Of a DNA stretch of 5,508 nt, positions 1 through 5,116 are shown piece after piece. The first letter of the stretch is position 1; every line of letters begins with the position of its first letter. Under the pieces are notes generated by a model. It saw only the letters and a program-made list of their open reading frames with translations, did not search any database and was not told the origin of the DNA. Made by a program: the position numbers and the translations under genes. The stretch is taken from the NCBI GenBank assembly GCA_902778205.1, contig CACYWX010000241.1:2410-7917 (forward strand), written 5' to 3'. The stretch comes from an uncultured Ruminococcus sp. GTDB lineage: Bacteria > Bacillota > Clostridia > Oscillospirales > CAG-272.

Positions 1-26
1 CGAGAATCCCCTCCCGGGGATTCTCG
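1..26. repeat. Perfect inverted repeat (hairpin) in repeat copy 1
   Basis: CGAGAATCCCC at 1-11 is the exact reverse complement of GGGGATTCTCG at 16-26, with a TCCC loop (12-15). The 11-bp stem with a four-base loop should be very stable as RNA or as extruded DNA. No T-run follows on either visible side, so it is not a typical intrinsic terminator. Confidence 0.9.
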
Positions 27-98
27 GGGGTGGGGCGGCTTCTCTTGATCTATGGAGGAATTGGCTCCCCACCGTCACATCATCTGAACCGGACTTTG

Positions 99-124
99 CG
101 AGAATCCCCTCCCGGGGATTCTCG
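99..124. repeat. Perfect inverted repeat (hairpin) in repeat copy 2
   Basis: This is identical to the hairpin at 1-26: stem arms 99-109 and 114-124, loop 110-113. Complete sequence identity between the two copies suggests recent duplication of the unit or selection on the stem. The following bases are G-rich, not T-rich, which argues against a terminator reading on the plus strand. Confidence 0.9.
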
Positions 125-309
125 GGGGTGGGGCGGCTTCTCTTGATCTATGGAGGAATTGGATCCCCACCGCCACATGATCTGAACCGGACACTCGGGG
201 GTGGGGCGGCTTCTCTTGATCTGTGGATGAATTGGATCCCCACCCCGGGTGCCTGCGCTGTCAGCATATGCGCCGGTCCTCCGTCCGGTTCCCATTTTCG
301 CCGCCGCTC

Positions 310-338
310 TTGTAATCCCCGGCGCGATGTGCTATACT
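310..338 (+). promoter_or_regulatory. Sigma-A-type promoter with extended -10 for the GNAT-fucosidase unit
   Basis: A -35-like TTGTAA (310-315) is separated by 17 bases from a -10 TATACT (333-338). The -10 is preceded by TG one base upstream (330-331), giving an extended -10 TGCTATACT. Spacing is ideal and both hexamers are close to consensus. Transcription would start near 344-346, leaving a leader of about 30 nt before the ATG at 375. This supports starting the GNAT protein at 375 and not at the in-frame ATG at 249, which lies upstream of the promoter. Confidence 0.75.
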
Positions 339-364
339 GGATGCCGGAATCAATCCCATTTTCC

Positions 365-369
365 GGAGG
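365..369 (+). promoter_or_regulatory. Ribosome binding site that fixes the GNAT start
   Basis: GGAGG lies five bases before the ATG at 375. The in-frame upstream ATG at 249 has no comparable site and sits just after the repeat array, upstream of the likely promoter. Confidence 0.8.
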
Positions 370-374
370 TCCCT

Positions 375-953
375 ATGAGACAGCTCATGATGGTCCATAC
401 CCTCGACAAGGTTCTCAACGTTCCCGTCACTCCCGGCTTCTTCATCCGGACATGGCGTCCCGGGGAGGAGGAGGCCTGGCTGGAGATCGTCCGCTGCGGA
501 CTCTGCGCCCCCGACGCCGGCATCGACGCCTGGAACAGCGCCATCCTCAACCGCGAAAACATCGATCCCGAAACCGACACCTTCTTCGTCTGCCGGGAGG
601 AGACCGGCGAGCCCGTGGCAACCGTCACCGGATACGTTCAGCCGGACGGCCGCGGCGACATCCATATGGTGGCCTGCAAGTTCACCGCCCGGGGCCATAA
701 GATCGGGGAGTTCATGCTCTCCCACGCCATGAAAAAGCTGAAGGCGGAAATGCCCGGGGAGGGCCGCATCGTGGAGCTGACCACGGACGATTTCCGCGTC
801 CCCGCCGTGGTGGGCTATCTGCGGGCGGGCTTCCACCCCGTTCTGTACGACGAGGGCATGGAGGAACGCTGGCGCGCGCTCTGCGACATGCTGAACTTCC
901 ACGGCGTCGAAATGCTCACCGAATCCGGCGAATCCACGGGCATCGTCCTCTGA
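375..953 (+). CDS. GNAT-family N-acetyltransferase
   Basis: The 192-residue protein is predicted to transfer an acyl group, usually acetyl from acetyl-CoA, to an amine; the acceptor cannot be told from sequence. Visible GNAT features are a central strand followed by the acetyl-CoA pyrophosphate-binding loop, GDIHMVACKFTARGHKIGEF (94-113, with the R/Q-x-x-G-x-G/A-type signature around ARGHKIG 105-111). A C-terminal motif B-like segment has LTTDDFRVPAVVGYLRAGF (135-153), where YLRAGF matches the common 'LYxxxGF' helix-strand. The N-terminal FFIRTWRPGEEEAWLEIV is the usual first strand and helix. There is no signal peptide or membrane segment, so it is cytoplasmic. Start choice rests on the GGAGG at 365-369 and the upstream promoter; starts at Met5 or Met6 are possible but worse spaced. 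It is the first gene of a likely operon, with the fucosidase 29 nt downstream, so a sugar-linked substrate is conceivable but unproven. The fold is confident, the substrate unknown. Confidence 0.85.
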   Translation: MRQLMMVHTLDKVLNVPVTPGFFIRTWRPGEEEAWLEIVRCGLCAPDAGIDAWNSAILNRENIDPETDTFFVCREETGEPVATVTGYVQPDGRGDIHMVACKFTARGHKIGEFMLSHAMKKLKAEMPGEGRIVELTTDDFRVPAVVGYLRAGFHPVLYDEGMEERWRALCDMLNFHGVEMLTESGESTGIVL

Positions 954-982
954 ATTTCCACATCAAGGAAAGGAACCGCACC

Positions 983-2017
983 ATGAACAACCGCGAATGG
1001 TTCAAATCCGCCGGCTACGGCATGATGGTCCACTTCGGCCTCTACTCCATGCTGGGCGGCGAATACCGGGGAGAACGCACCCCCACTTATGCAGAATGGG
1101 CCCAGTCGTACTTCGGCATCCCCACCGCCGAGTACTCCGCCCTGGCAAAATGCTTCAATCCCGTGTACTTCAACGCCGACGAGTGGATCTCGGCCGCGAA
1201 GTCCTTCGGCATGAAGTATTTCGTCGTCACCTCCAAGCACCACGAGGGCTTCGCCCTGTTCCATTCCAAGGCCGATCCCTTCAACGTGGTGGACGCCACC
1301 CCCTTCGGCCGGGACATCATCGCCGAGCTGGCCGAAGCGTGCTACAAGTACGGGATCAAGCTGGGCCTGTACTACTCTCAGGAGCTGGACTGGCACGATC
1401 CCGACGGCGGCGGCTACGACAAAAAGGGCGGCTGCTCCGGCCGGGACTGGTTCAATTCCTGGGACTGGCCCGACATCGCCGCGAAGGACTTCACCCGCTG
1501 CTTCGAGAACAAGATCAAGCCCCAGGTGAAGGAGATCCTCACGGGCTACGGCGACCTCTGCCTCATCTGGTTCGACACCCCCGGCGTCATCTCCAAGGCT
1601 CAGTCACTGGAGCTCTACAACATGATCAAGGAATACCAGCCGGATTGCCTCATCAACTCCCGCATCGGCAACGGAGCCTACGACTACGTGTCCCTGGGCG
1701 ACAACGAGATTCCCCGGGAACCTCCGAAGGAGCTGACCGAGGCGGAGAGCGGCGACATGAACGGCCTGGGCGGCTACAAGTGGTCCCCGTACGGTCTGTA
1801 CGAAACCGCCGCCACCCTCAACGACAGCTGGGGCTTCAAGTACTTCGACCACAACTGGAAATCCCCGGAAACCGTGGCCGCCAACAAAAAGCACCTCAAC
1901 TCCATGGGCGTCAACTACCTTCTGAACGTGGGACCCGACGGACTGGGCCGCATCCCCTCCTTCTCCCTGGACATTCTCCGCCGCGCCCGGGAGATCGAGG
2001 AGGAGGAAAACGGCTGA
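983..2017 (+). CDS. GH29 alpha-L-fucosidase, catalytic-domain-only, cytoplasmic
   Basis: The 344-residue protein is predicted to hydrolyse terminal alpha-L-fucose from glycans by the retaining mechanism of family GH29. Typical GH29 blocks occur in order along a (beta/alpha)8-like barrel: GYGMMVHFGLYS (11-22, with His17), KYFVVTSKHHEGFALFHSKA (78-97, with the His86-His87 pair), GIKLGLYYSQELDWHDP (124-140), LCLIWFDTPG (192-201), DYVSLGDNEIP (234-244), YETAATLNDSWGFKYFDHNW (273-292) and NYLLNVGPDGLGRIP (311-325). Asp198 in WFD sits where the GH29 nucleophile is expected. The acid/base cannot be fixed by eye; Glu242 and Glu274 are candidates. The segment 245-272 between the last barrel motifs looks longer than in many relatives. 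The protein ends right after the barrel, lacking the C-terminal beta-sandwich of larger GH29 enzymes, and has no signal peptide, so imported oligosaccharides are the likely substrate. An AGGAA site at 971-975 lies seven bases before the ATG. It is probably co-transcribed with the GNAT gene. Confidence 0.93.
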   Translation: MNNREWFKSAGYGMMVHFGLYSMLGGEYRGERTPTYAEWAQSYFGIPTAEYSALAKCFNPVYFNADEWISAAKSFGMKYFVVTSKHHEGFALFHSKADPFNVVDATPFGRDIIAELAEACYKYGIKLGLYYSQELDWHDPDGGGYDKKGGCSGRDWFNSWDWPDIAAKDFTRCFENKIKPQVKEILTGYGDLCLIWFDTPGVISKAQSLELYNMIKEYQPDCLINSRIGNGAYDYVSLGDNEIPREPPKELTEAESGDMNGLGGYKWSPYGLYETAATLNDSWGFKYFDHNWKSPETVAANKKHLNSMGVNYLLNVGPDGLGRIPSFSLDILRRAREIEEEENG

Positions 2018-2063
2018 GGTTGATTTCCCGCACAAAACTCCCCGTTCCGGCAATAATACGCAC

Positions 2064-2092
2064 TTGATTTTGTCAATATTTTGTGGTACCTT
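2064..2092 (+). promoter_or_regulatory. Probable promoter for the GtaA-like gene
   Basis: An AT-rich patch stands out from the GC-rich surroundings. TTGATT (2064-2069) is 17 bases from TACCTT (2087-2092), and TG at 2084-2085 makes an extended -10 (TGGTACCTT). The TGTGGTA context resembles many clostridial promoters, although the -10 itself is imperfect. An overlapping TTGTCA (2070-2075) could serve as an alternative -35. ATTTTGT occurs twice, at 2067-2073 and 2078-2084, eleven bases apart. The predicted start near 2099 leaves a leader of about 55 nt. I see no terminator between the fucosidase stop and this site, so read-through from the upstream unit is also possible. Confidence 0.55.
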
Positions 2093-2107
2093 TATGGCAG
2101 AGGCGGA

Positions 2108-2129
2108 CCGAACCGCCGAACAACCGAAC
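2108..2129 (+). repeat. Three CCGAAC direct repeats at 8-nt period in the GtaA leader
   Basis: CCGAAC occurs at 2108-2113, 2116-2121 and 2124-2129, each start exactly 8 nt after the last. The cluster lies just downstream of the predicted transcription start and upstream of the ribosome binding site. GGCGG (2102-2106) can also pair with CCGCC (2113-2117), forming a small leader hairpin. This may be a regulator site or a leader structure, or chance; nothing in the window identifies a binding protein. Confidence 0.45.
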
Positions 2130-2141
2130 CATCAATCATTC

Positions 2142-2149
2142 AGAGGAGG
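2142..2149 (+). promoter_or_regulatory. Ribosome binding site that fixes the GtaA-like start
   Basis: AGAGGAGG lies six bases before the ATG at 2156. It rules in favour of that ATG over the in-frame TTG at 2081, which would add 25 unconserved-looking residues and would lie inside the predicted promoter. Confidence 0.85.
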
Positions 2150-2155
2150 CTTATC

Positions 2156-4123
2156 ATGCAGCTTCGTCCCCCGTCCGTACCGCTGATTACGGTGGATCCG
2201 TATTTTTCCGTCTGGTCCCCCGCGGACACCCTCACCGACGCCGTCACCGTTCACTGGACCGGCCATCCCAACACCATCGTGGGCACCGCCGAGATCGACG
2301 GCACCGCCTACCGCTTCCTCGGCAAGCTGAACGCGAAGGACGACAGCCCCGCCCTCACCCAGACCTCCCGGGACTGCGACGCCCTCTCCACCACCTATAC
2401 CTTCGAGGGCGCGGGCGTCTGCCTCAAGGCCGCGTTCCTGACGCCCCTTCTCATGGACGACTACGACCTGCTCACCCGCCCGGTCAGCTATCTGAAGATC
2501 GAGACCGCTTCCCTGGACGGCGCGAGCCACGACGTGAAGGTGAAAATCGCCGTCTCCGAGGAGATCTGCCTGAACAACCGGGGAGAGGGCGAGGTAAAGG
2601 CCGAGACCCTCACGATCGACGGCAAGCCCTCCGTGAAGATCGGCAATCAGACCCAGAACGTCCTCAACCGCTCCGGCGACGATATCCGCATCGACTGGGG
2701 TTACTTCTATCTCACCGTCTGCGAAGGCAGAACCGGCTGCGAGACCGTGAACGTCCCCTTCGTGCCGAGACGCCGCAACGAAGAAGCGCCCGAGGGCTTC
2801 AAGGAAGAAATGACCTTCGTCTTTGCCGAGGCCGAGCTGAAGACCTGCTGCCACCCCGCCGCCCTCTTCACCTTCGCCTATGACGACGTGTACTCCATCG
2901 ACTACTTCGGCGATCAGCTGAAGTCCTGGTGGAACAAGGACGGCAAGACCATCGAGTGCGCGATCTCCGAGGCGTACGCCGACTACGAGGCGGTTTCCGC
3001 GAAGTGCAAGGCCTTCTCCGACCGGCTCTTCCTGGACGCCACCCGCGCCGGCGGTGAAAAGTACGCCGAAATCTGCGAGATCTCCTACCGCCAGTCCATC
3101 GCCGCCCACAAGCTGGCCGTGGACAAGGACGGCGAGATCCTCTGGATCTCCAAGGAGTGCTTCTCCAACGGCTGCGCCGCCACCGTGGACGTTTCCTATC
3201 CCTCCATCCCCCTGTACCTCATGTACAACCCCGAGCTGGTCCGCGGCATGATGCGCCCGATCTACAAGTATTCCCGCACCGACAAGTGGATCTTCGACTT
3301 CGCCCCCCATGACTGCGGCCAGTTCCCGCTGGTGCGCGGACAGGTCTACGGCTCCAACGCCCTCCAGTATCAGATGCCCGTGGAGGAGTGCGGCAATATG
3401 CTGGTCATGGCCGCCGCCGTCGCCATCGCGGACAACGAGACGAAATTCGCCGCCGACAACCTCGACCTGCTGGAGGCCTGGGTGAAGTACCTCGAGGCCC
3501 ACGGCGACGATCCGGAGAACCAGCTCTGCACTGACGACTTCGCCGGACACCTGGCCCACAACTGCAACCTGTCCCTGAAGGCCGTCATGGGCATCGCCGG
3601 ACTGGGCGTCATCTACAAGATGCTGGGCCGCGAGGACGACTACCGTGCCATGACCGAAAAAGCCCGGAAGATGGCCGAGGGCTGGGCGCAGAGAGCGGCC
3701 AACGGCGACGGCTCCTACCGCCTCGCCTTCGACCGTCCCGGCACCTGGAGCATGAAGTATAACATCGTCTGGGACAAGCTCATGGGCACCGGCGTCATGG
3801 ACAAGGGCGTCACCGCCACCGAGTTCGCCTCCTACAAGCACCACATCAACGCCTACGGCATGCCGCTGGACAACCGCGAGACCTACACCAAGTCCGACTG
3901 GCTGGTGTGGACCGCCACCCTGGCCGAGCGGCGGGACGACTTCGAGGAATACGTGGCTCCTCTGTGGAACGCCTACAACAGCACCCTCTCCCGCGTTCCC
4001 GCCACCGACTGGTACTTCACCGTCACCGCCCAGCAGAGAGGCTTCCAGCACCGCTCCGTCGTCAGCGGCCACTTCATCAAGCTCCTGGAGTACTCCGGAA
4101 AGATGAAGGGCTGGAAGAAGTAA
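2156..4123 (+). CDS. Glutaminase A-like protein (DUF4964-DUF5127-GtaA six-hairpin family)
   Basis: The 655-residue protein belongs to the family annotated from fungal glutaminase GtaA, whose bacterial members often sit beside glycoside hydrolases and have uncertain activity. The opening LRPPSVPLITVDPYFSVWSP (3-22) and HWTGHPNTIVGTAEIDG (33-49) are the hallmark DUF4964-type N-terminus. About 55-290 fits the DUF5127-like beta-rich middle. About 295-645 fits the helical six-hairpin (alpha/alpha toroid) domain, with conserved blocks FAPHDCGQFPLVRGQVYG (382-399), MPVEECGNMLVM (407-418), LCTDDFAGHLAHNCNLSLKA (457-476), YGMPLDNRETYTKSDWLVWT (567-586), VPATDWYFT (614-622) and RSVVSGHFIKLL (633-644). 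Acidic residues in PVEE, TDDF, RETYTKSD and the HN pair are likely active-site lining. There is no signal peptide and no extra domain, so it is a compact, cytoplasmic version; many Bacteroidota and fungal relatives are longer and secreted. Placement 138 nt after a fucosidase makes a glycan or glycoconjugate role plausible. I am confident of the family but not of glutaminase activity. Confidence 0.9.
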   Translation: MQLRPPSVPLITVDPYFSVWSPADTLTDAVTVHWTGHPNTIVGTAEIDGTAYRFLGKLNAKDDSPALTQTSRDCDALSTTYTFEGAGVCLKAAFLTPLLMDDYDLLTRPVSYLKIETASLDGASHDVKVKIAVSEEICLNNRGEGEVKAETLTIDGKPSVKIGNQTQNVLNRSGDDIRIDWGYFYLTVCEGRTGCETVNVPFVPRRRNEEAPEGFKEEMTFVFAEAELKTCCHPAALFTFAYDDVYSIDYFGDQLKSWWNKDGKTIECAISEAYADYEAVSAKCKAFSDRLFLDATRAGGEKYAEICEISYRQSIAAHKLAVDKDGEILWISKECFSNGCAATVDVSYPSIPLYLMYNPELVRGMMRPIYKYSRTDKWIFDFAPHDCGQFPLVRGQVYGSNALQYQMPVEECGNMLVMAAAVAIADNETKFAADNLDLLEAWVKYLEAHGDDPENQLCTDDFAGHLAHNCNLSLKAVMGIAGLGVIYKMLGREDDYRAMTEKARKMAEGWAQRAANGDGSYRLAFDRPGTWSMKYNIVWDKLMGTGVMDKGVTATEFASYKHHINAYGMPLDNRETYTKSDWLVWTATLAERRDDFEEYVAPLWNAYNSTLSRVPATDWYFTVTAQQRGFQHRSVVSGHFIKLLEYSGKMKGWKK

Positions 4124-4147
4124 ACCCAAGCGCATAAGACAATAAAC

Positions 4148-4220
4148 AAAAAAGCCTGGCAGAACCGAACGGCGGGGATCCCGTCCCACACCCGTCAAAG
4201 TTCTTTGCCAGGCTTTCTTT
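4148..4220. terminator. Bidirectional intrinsic terminator between convergent genes
   Basis: AAAGCCTGGCA (4151-4161) is the exact reverse complement of TGCCAGGCTTT (4206-4216). The stem continues with GAAC (4162-4165) against GTTC (4200-4203) across a two-base bulge. A smaller internal hairpin, GGCGGG (4171-4176) with CCCGTC (4180-4185, one G-T pair), fills the loop. On the plus strand the stem runs into TTTCTTT (4214-4220), ending the GtaA-like transcript. On the minus strand it runs into six T (complement of 4148-4153) and further T-rich bases, ending the SIMPL transcript. The minus-strand T-run is better, so termination is probably stronger in that direction. Confidence 0.88.
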
Positions 4221-4230
4221 CAAGAAAGCC
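4211..4230. repeat. Second hairpin overlapping the 3' arm of the terminator
   Basis: GGCTTTCTT (4211-4219) is the exact reverse complement of AAGAAAGCC (4222-4230), with only TC between, so the realistic loop is about four bases. GGCTTT is shared with the main terminator stem, so the two structures cannot form together in one RNA. On the plus strand it lies at the end of the transcript. On the minus strand it would form first, before the terminator is transcribed. It could be coincidental or could protect the 3' end. Confidence 0.6.
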
Positions 4231-4245
4231 GCGTCTCCCGCGTCT

Positions 4246-4911
4246 TCACGCGATCTCCCACACAAATCCCGCGGAGTCGGTGAAGGCGATGTCCTCCGGC
4301 GCCATTTCCGCGGCGAAGGCGGCCTTCATCATCCGGGGCTTCACCATGCCGTTGGCCGTGTCCATCATGGTCCGGGATTCCAGCCGGATGTCACCCCATT
4401 CGTACTGGATCGTCAGAAGCTCACCCAGCTTCACCCCGGACGACGCCGCCAGAAGCTCCGCCTTGTCCCGGGCGTCCGCCGCGGCCTTTCGGAGAGCTTC
4501 CCGCCGCACCGCCTCCGGATCGGACACGGTGAACCGGATCGACAGCTCGGGCTCGGCACCGGATCCCGCGATGCCCTCCAGCAGGTCTGCCAGCCGCCCC
4601 ATGTCCAGGGGAAAGCCCAGCGTCGTGCCGTGGAATACCCGGTAGCCCGCGAATTCCTGCCGGTACTCCCCCGTTTCGGGATCGTGGACGCCCCGGTATT
4701 CCGTGTTCACGTTGAAGGACGCCGTCTTCAGCTCGTCCCTTCCGAAGCCCGCCGCCTCCAGCTCGCCCTTCAGTGCCTCCGTCCTCCGGTCCATGTCCTC
4801 GGACGCCCGGCCGTAATCCGGATCCAGCGCGGACAGGTTCATGGTCAGCTCAATCCGGTCCGGAGCCGCCGTCACCTTTCCCGTTCCCCGCACCGTAATG
4901 GTCCTCTGCAT
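4246..4911 (-). CDS. SIMPL domain-containing protein (DUF541)
   Basis: The 221-residue protein matches the SIMPL/DUF541 family (relatives of mouse SIMPL, Brucella BP26 and E. coli YggE), whose biochemical role is poorly defined; some members affect oxidative stress or form ring oligomers. Family features in order are ITVRGTGKVTAAPDRIELTM (5-24), with the typical G-x-G-x-V...PD pattern, LKTASFNVNTEY (61-72), FAGYRVFHGTTL (87-98), the long helix ALRKAAADARDKAELLAAS (139-157) leading into GVKLGELLTI (159-168), and a short C-terminal strand IAFTDSAGFVWEIA (208-221). Many bacterial relatives are periplasmic or secreted, but this one starts directly with the first strand and has no signal peptide or lipobox, so it is probably cytoplasmic. 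The ATG is supported by a ribosome binding site six bases upstream. It is convergent with the GtaA-like gene, with which it shares a terminator, and lies downstream of the oxidoreductase gene on the same strand with a 205-nt gap. Confidence 0.92.
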   Translation of the reverse strand: MQRTITVRGTGKVTAAPDRIELTMNLSALDPDYGRASEDMDRRTEALKGELEAAGFGRDELKTASFNVNTEYRGVHDPETGEYRQEFAGYRVFHGTTLGFPLDMGRLADLLEGIAGSGAEPELSIRFTVSDPEAVRREALRKAAADARDKAELLAASSGVKLGELLTIQYEWGDIRLESRTMMDTANGMVKPRMMKAAFAAEMAPEDIAFTDSAGFVWEIA

Positions 4912-4917
4912 GGTACT

Positions 4918-4925
4918 CCCTCCTT
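4918..4925 (-). promoter_or_regulatory. Ribosome binding site of the SIMPL gene
   Basis: On the minus strand AAGGAGGG lies six bases before the ATG at 4911, an almost ideal Shine-Dalgarno. It sits in an AT-rich stretch (AATAATAAAGG) that should keep it unpaired. I could not find a convincing -35/-10 pair for this gene. Confidence 0.85.
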
Positions 4926-4938
4926 TATTATTGCTCCG

Positions 4939-4960
4939 CCGACAAACAAAGGCTTGTCGG
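4939..4960. repeat. Inverted repeat in the SIMPL leader region
   Basis: CCGACAA (4939-4945) pairs perfectly with TTGTCGG (4954-4960) around an eight-base spacer. It lies 13 bases upstream of the SIMPL ribosome binding site. It could be an operator dyad or a leader hairpin; no T-run follows it on the minus strand, so a terminator is unlikely. Confidence 0.55.
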
Positions 4961-4968
4961 AATTGGTA

Positions 4969-5011
4969 TCCGGCAGCTGAAAATCAAGCCGGTCAGGGGC
5001 TCCGGCAGCTG
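4969..5011. repeat. Pair of 11-bp direct repeats upstream of the SIMPL gene
   Basis: TCCGGCAGCTG occurs exactly at 4969-4979 and again at 5001-5011. The start-to-start distance is 32 bp, about three helical turns, which would place both on the same DNA face. The core CAGCTG is itself palindromic. The arrangement is compatible with a two-site operator, but no regulator gene is visible and the site could be a small duplication. Confidence 0.55.
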
Positions 5012-5057
5012 CGCGTTTGAAAACCAGCGTTTCGTTTGCCGTCGCATTCATAAAGCA

Positions 5058-5088
5058 GGCCGGACCGGCGTCTCCCGTCAGTCCGGCC
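5058..5088 (-). terminator. Possible weak intrinsic terminator after the oxidoreductase gene
   Basis: GGCCGGAC (5058-5065) is the exact reverse complement of GTCCGGCC (5081-5088), with a 15-base loop. Read on the minus strand, the hairpin begins 28 bases after the oxidoreductase stop codon and is followed by TGCTTTATGAA. The T-run is poor, so termination may be inefficient and read-through into the SIMPL gene possible. Confidence 0.45.
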
Positions 5089-5116
5089 GCATCATGTTCG
5101 ATTCCGCGCCGCGGAT

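Larger units (their letters stand above)
1..246. repeat. Tandem array of a ~98-bp hairpin-bearing intergenic repeat (2 full copies plus 1 truncated copy)
   Basis: Copy 1 starts at base 1 and copy 2 at base 99, a period of 98 bp. Over 1-94 versus 99-192 I count only three substitutions (65/163, 75/173, 81/179). Copy 3 (194-244) matches 121-171 with two differences (223 and 228), but lacks the first 22 bases of the unit, which form most of the hairpin. Each unit has, in order, a perfect 11-bp hairpin (absent from copy 3), a G-rich stretch GGGGTGGGGCGG, a conserved TCTTGATCT core, GGATCCCCACC or GGCTCCCCACC, and (copies 1 and 2) a CTGAACCGGAC tail. The G-rich block can pair with the CCCCACC block. 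No frame in the array resembles a known protein. The window begins exactly on a hairpin arm, so the array may continue to the left. Its function is unknown; an intergenic repeat family or MITE-like relic is plausible. Confidence 0.9.

Noticed and set aside
1..246. CRISPR array reading of the left-edge repeats
   Set aside because: The units are contiguous 98-bp near-identical copies without unique spacers, and no cas gene is present.
264..271. GCATATGC palindrome upstream of the GNAT promoter
   Set aside because: It is an isolated 8-bp palindrome with no second copy and no supporting context; chance is sufficient.
249..374. In-frame N-terminal extension of the GNAT protein from an ATG at 249
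   Set aside because: The extension starts at the edge of the repeat array, has no ribosome binding site and spans the likely promoter. The ATG at 375 has a well-placed GGAGG.
261..902. A 213-codon minus-strand frame antisense to the GNAT gene
   Set aside because: It lacks family resemblance and overlaps the GNAT motifs. It is explained by third-position GC bias.
997..2067. A 356-codon plus-strand frame overlapping the fucosidase gene
   Set aside because: The translation is Arg/Pro/Leu-rich with no domain, as expected from an out-of-frame reading of a GC-rich gene.
2081..2155. TTG start adding 25 residues to the GtaA-like protein
   Set aside because: It lies inside the predicted promoter, has no Shine-Dalgarno, and the family's usual N-terminus begins at the ATG at 2156.
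2132..4198. A 688-codon open frame on the minus strand, antisense to nearly all of the GtaA-like gene
   Set aside because: It mirrors a gene with very high GC at third positions, which suppresses antisense stops. Its translation is Val/Gly/Leu-rich with no recognisable domain, and the opposite strand has clear family motifs throughout.
4205..4645. Plus-strand frame over the terminator and the SIMPL gene
   Set aside because: It starts inside the terminator stem, is Ser/Arg-rich, and is antisense to a clear SIMPL protein.
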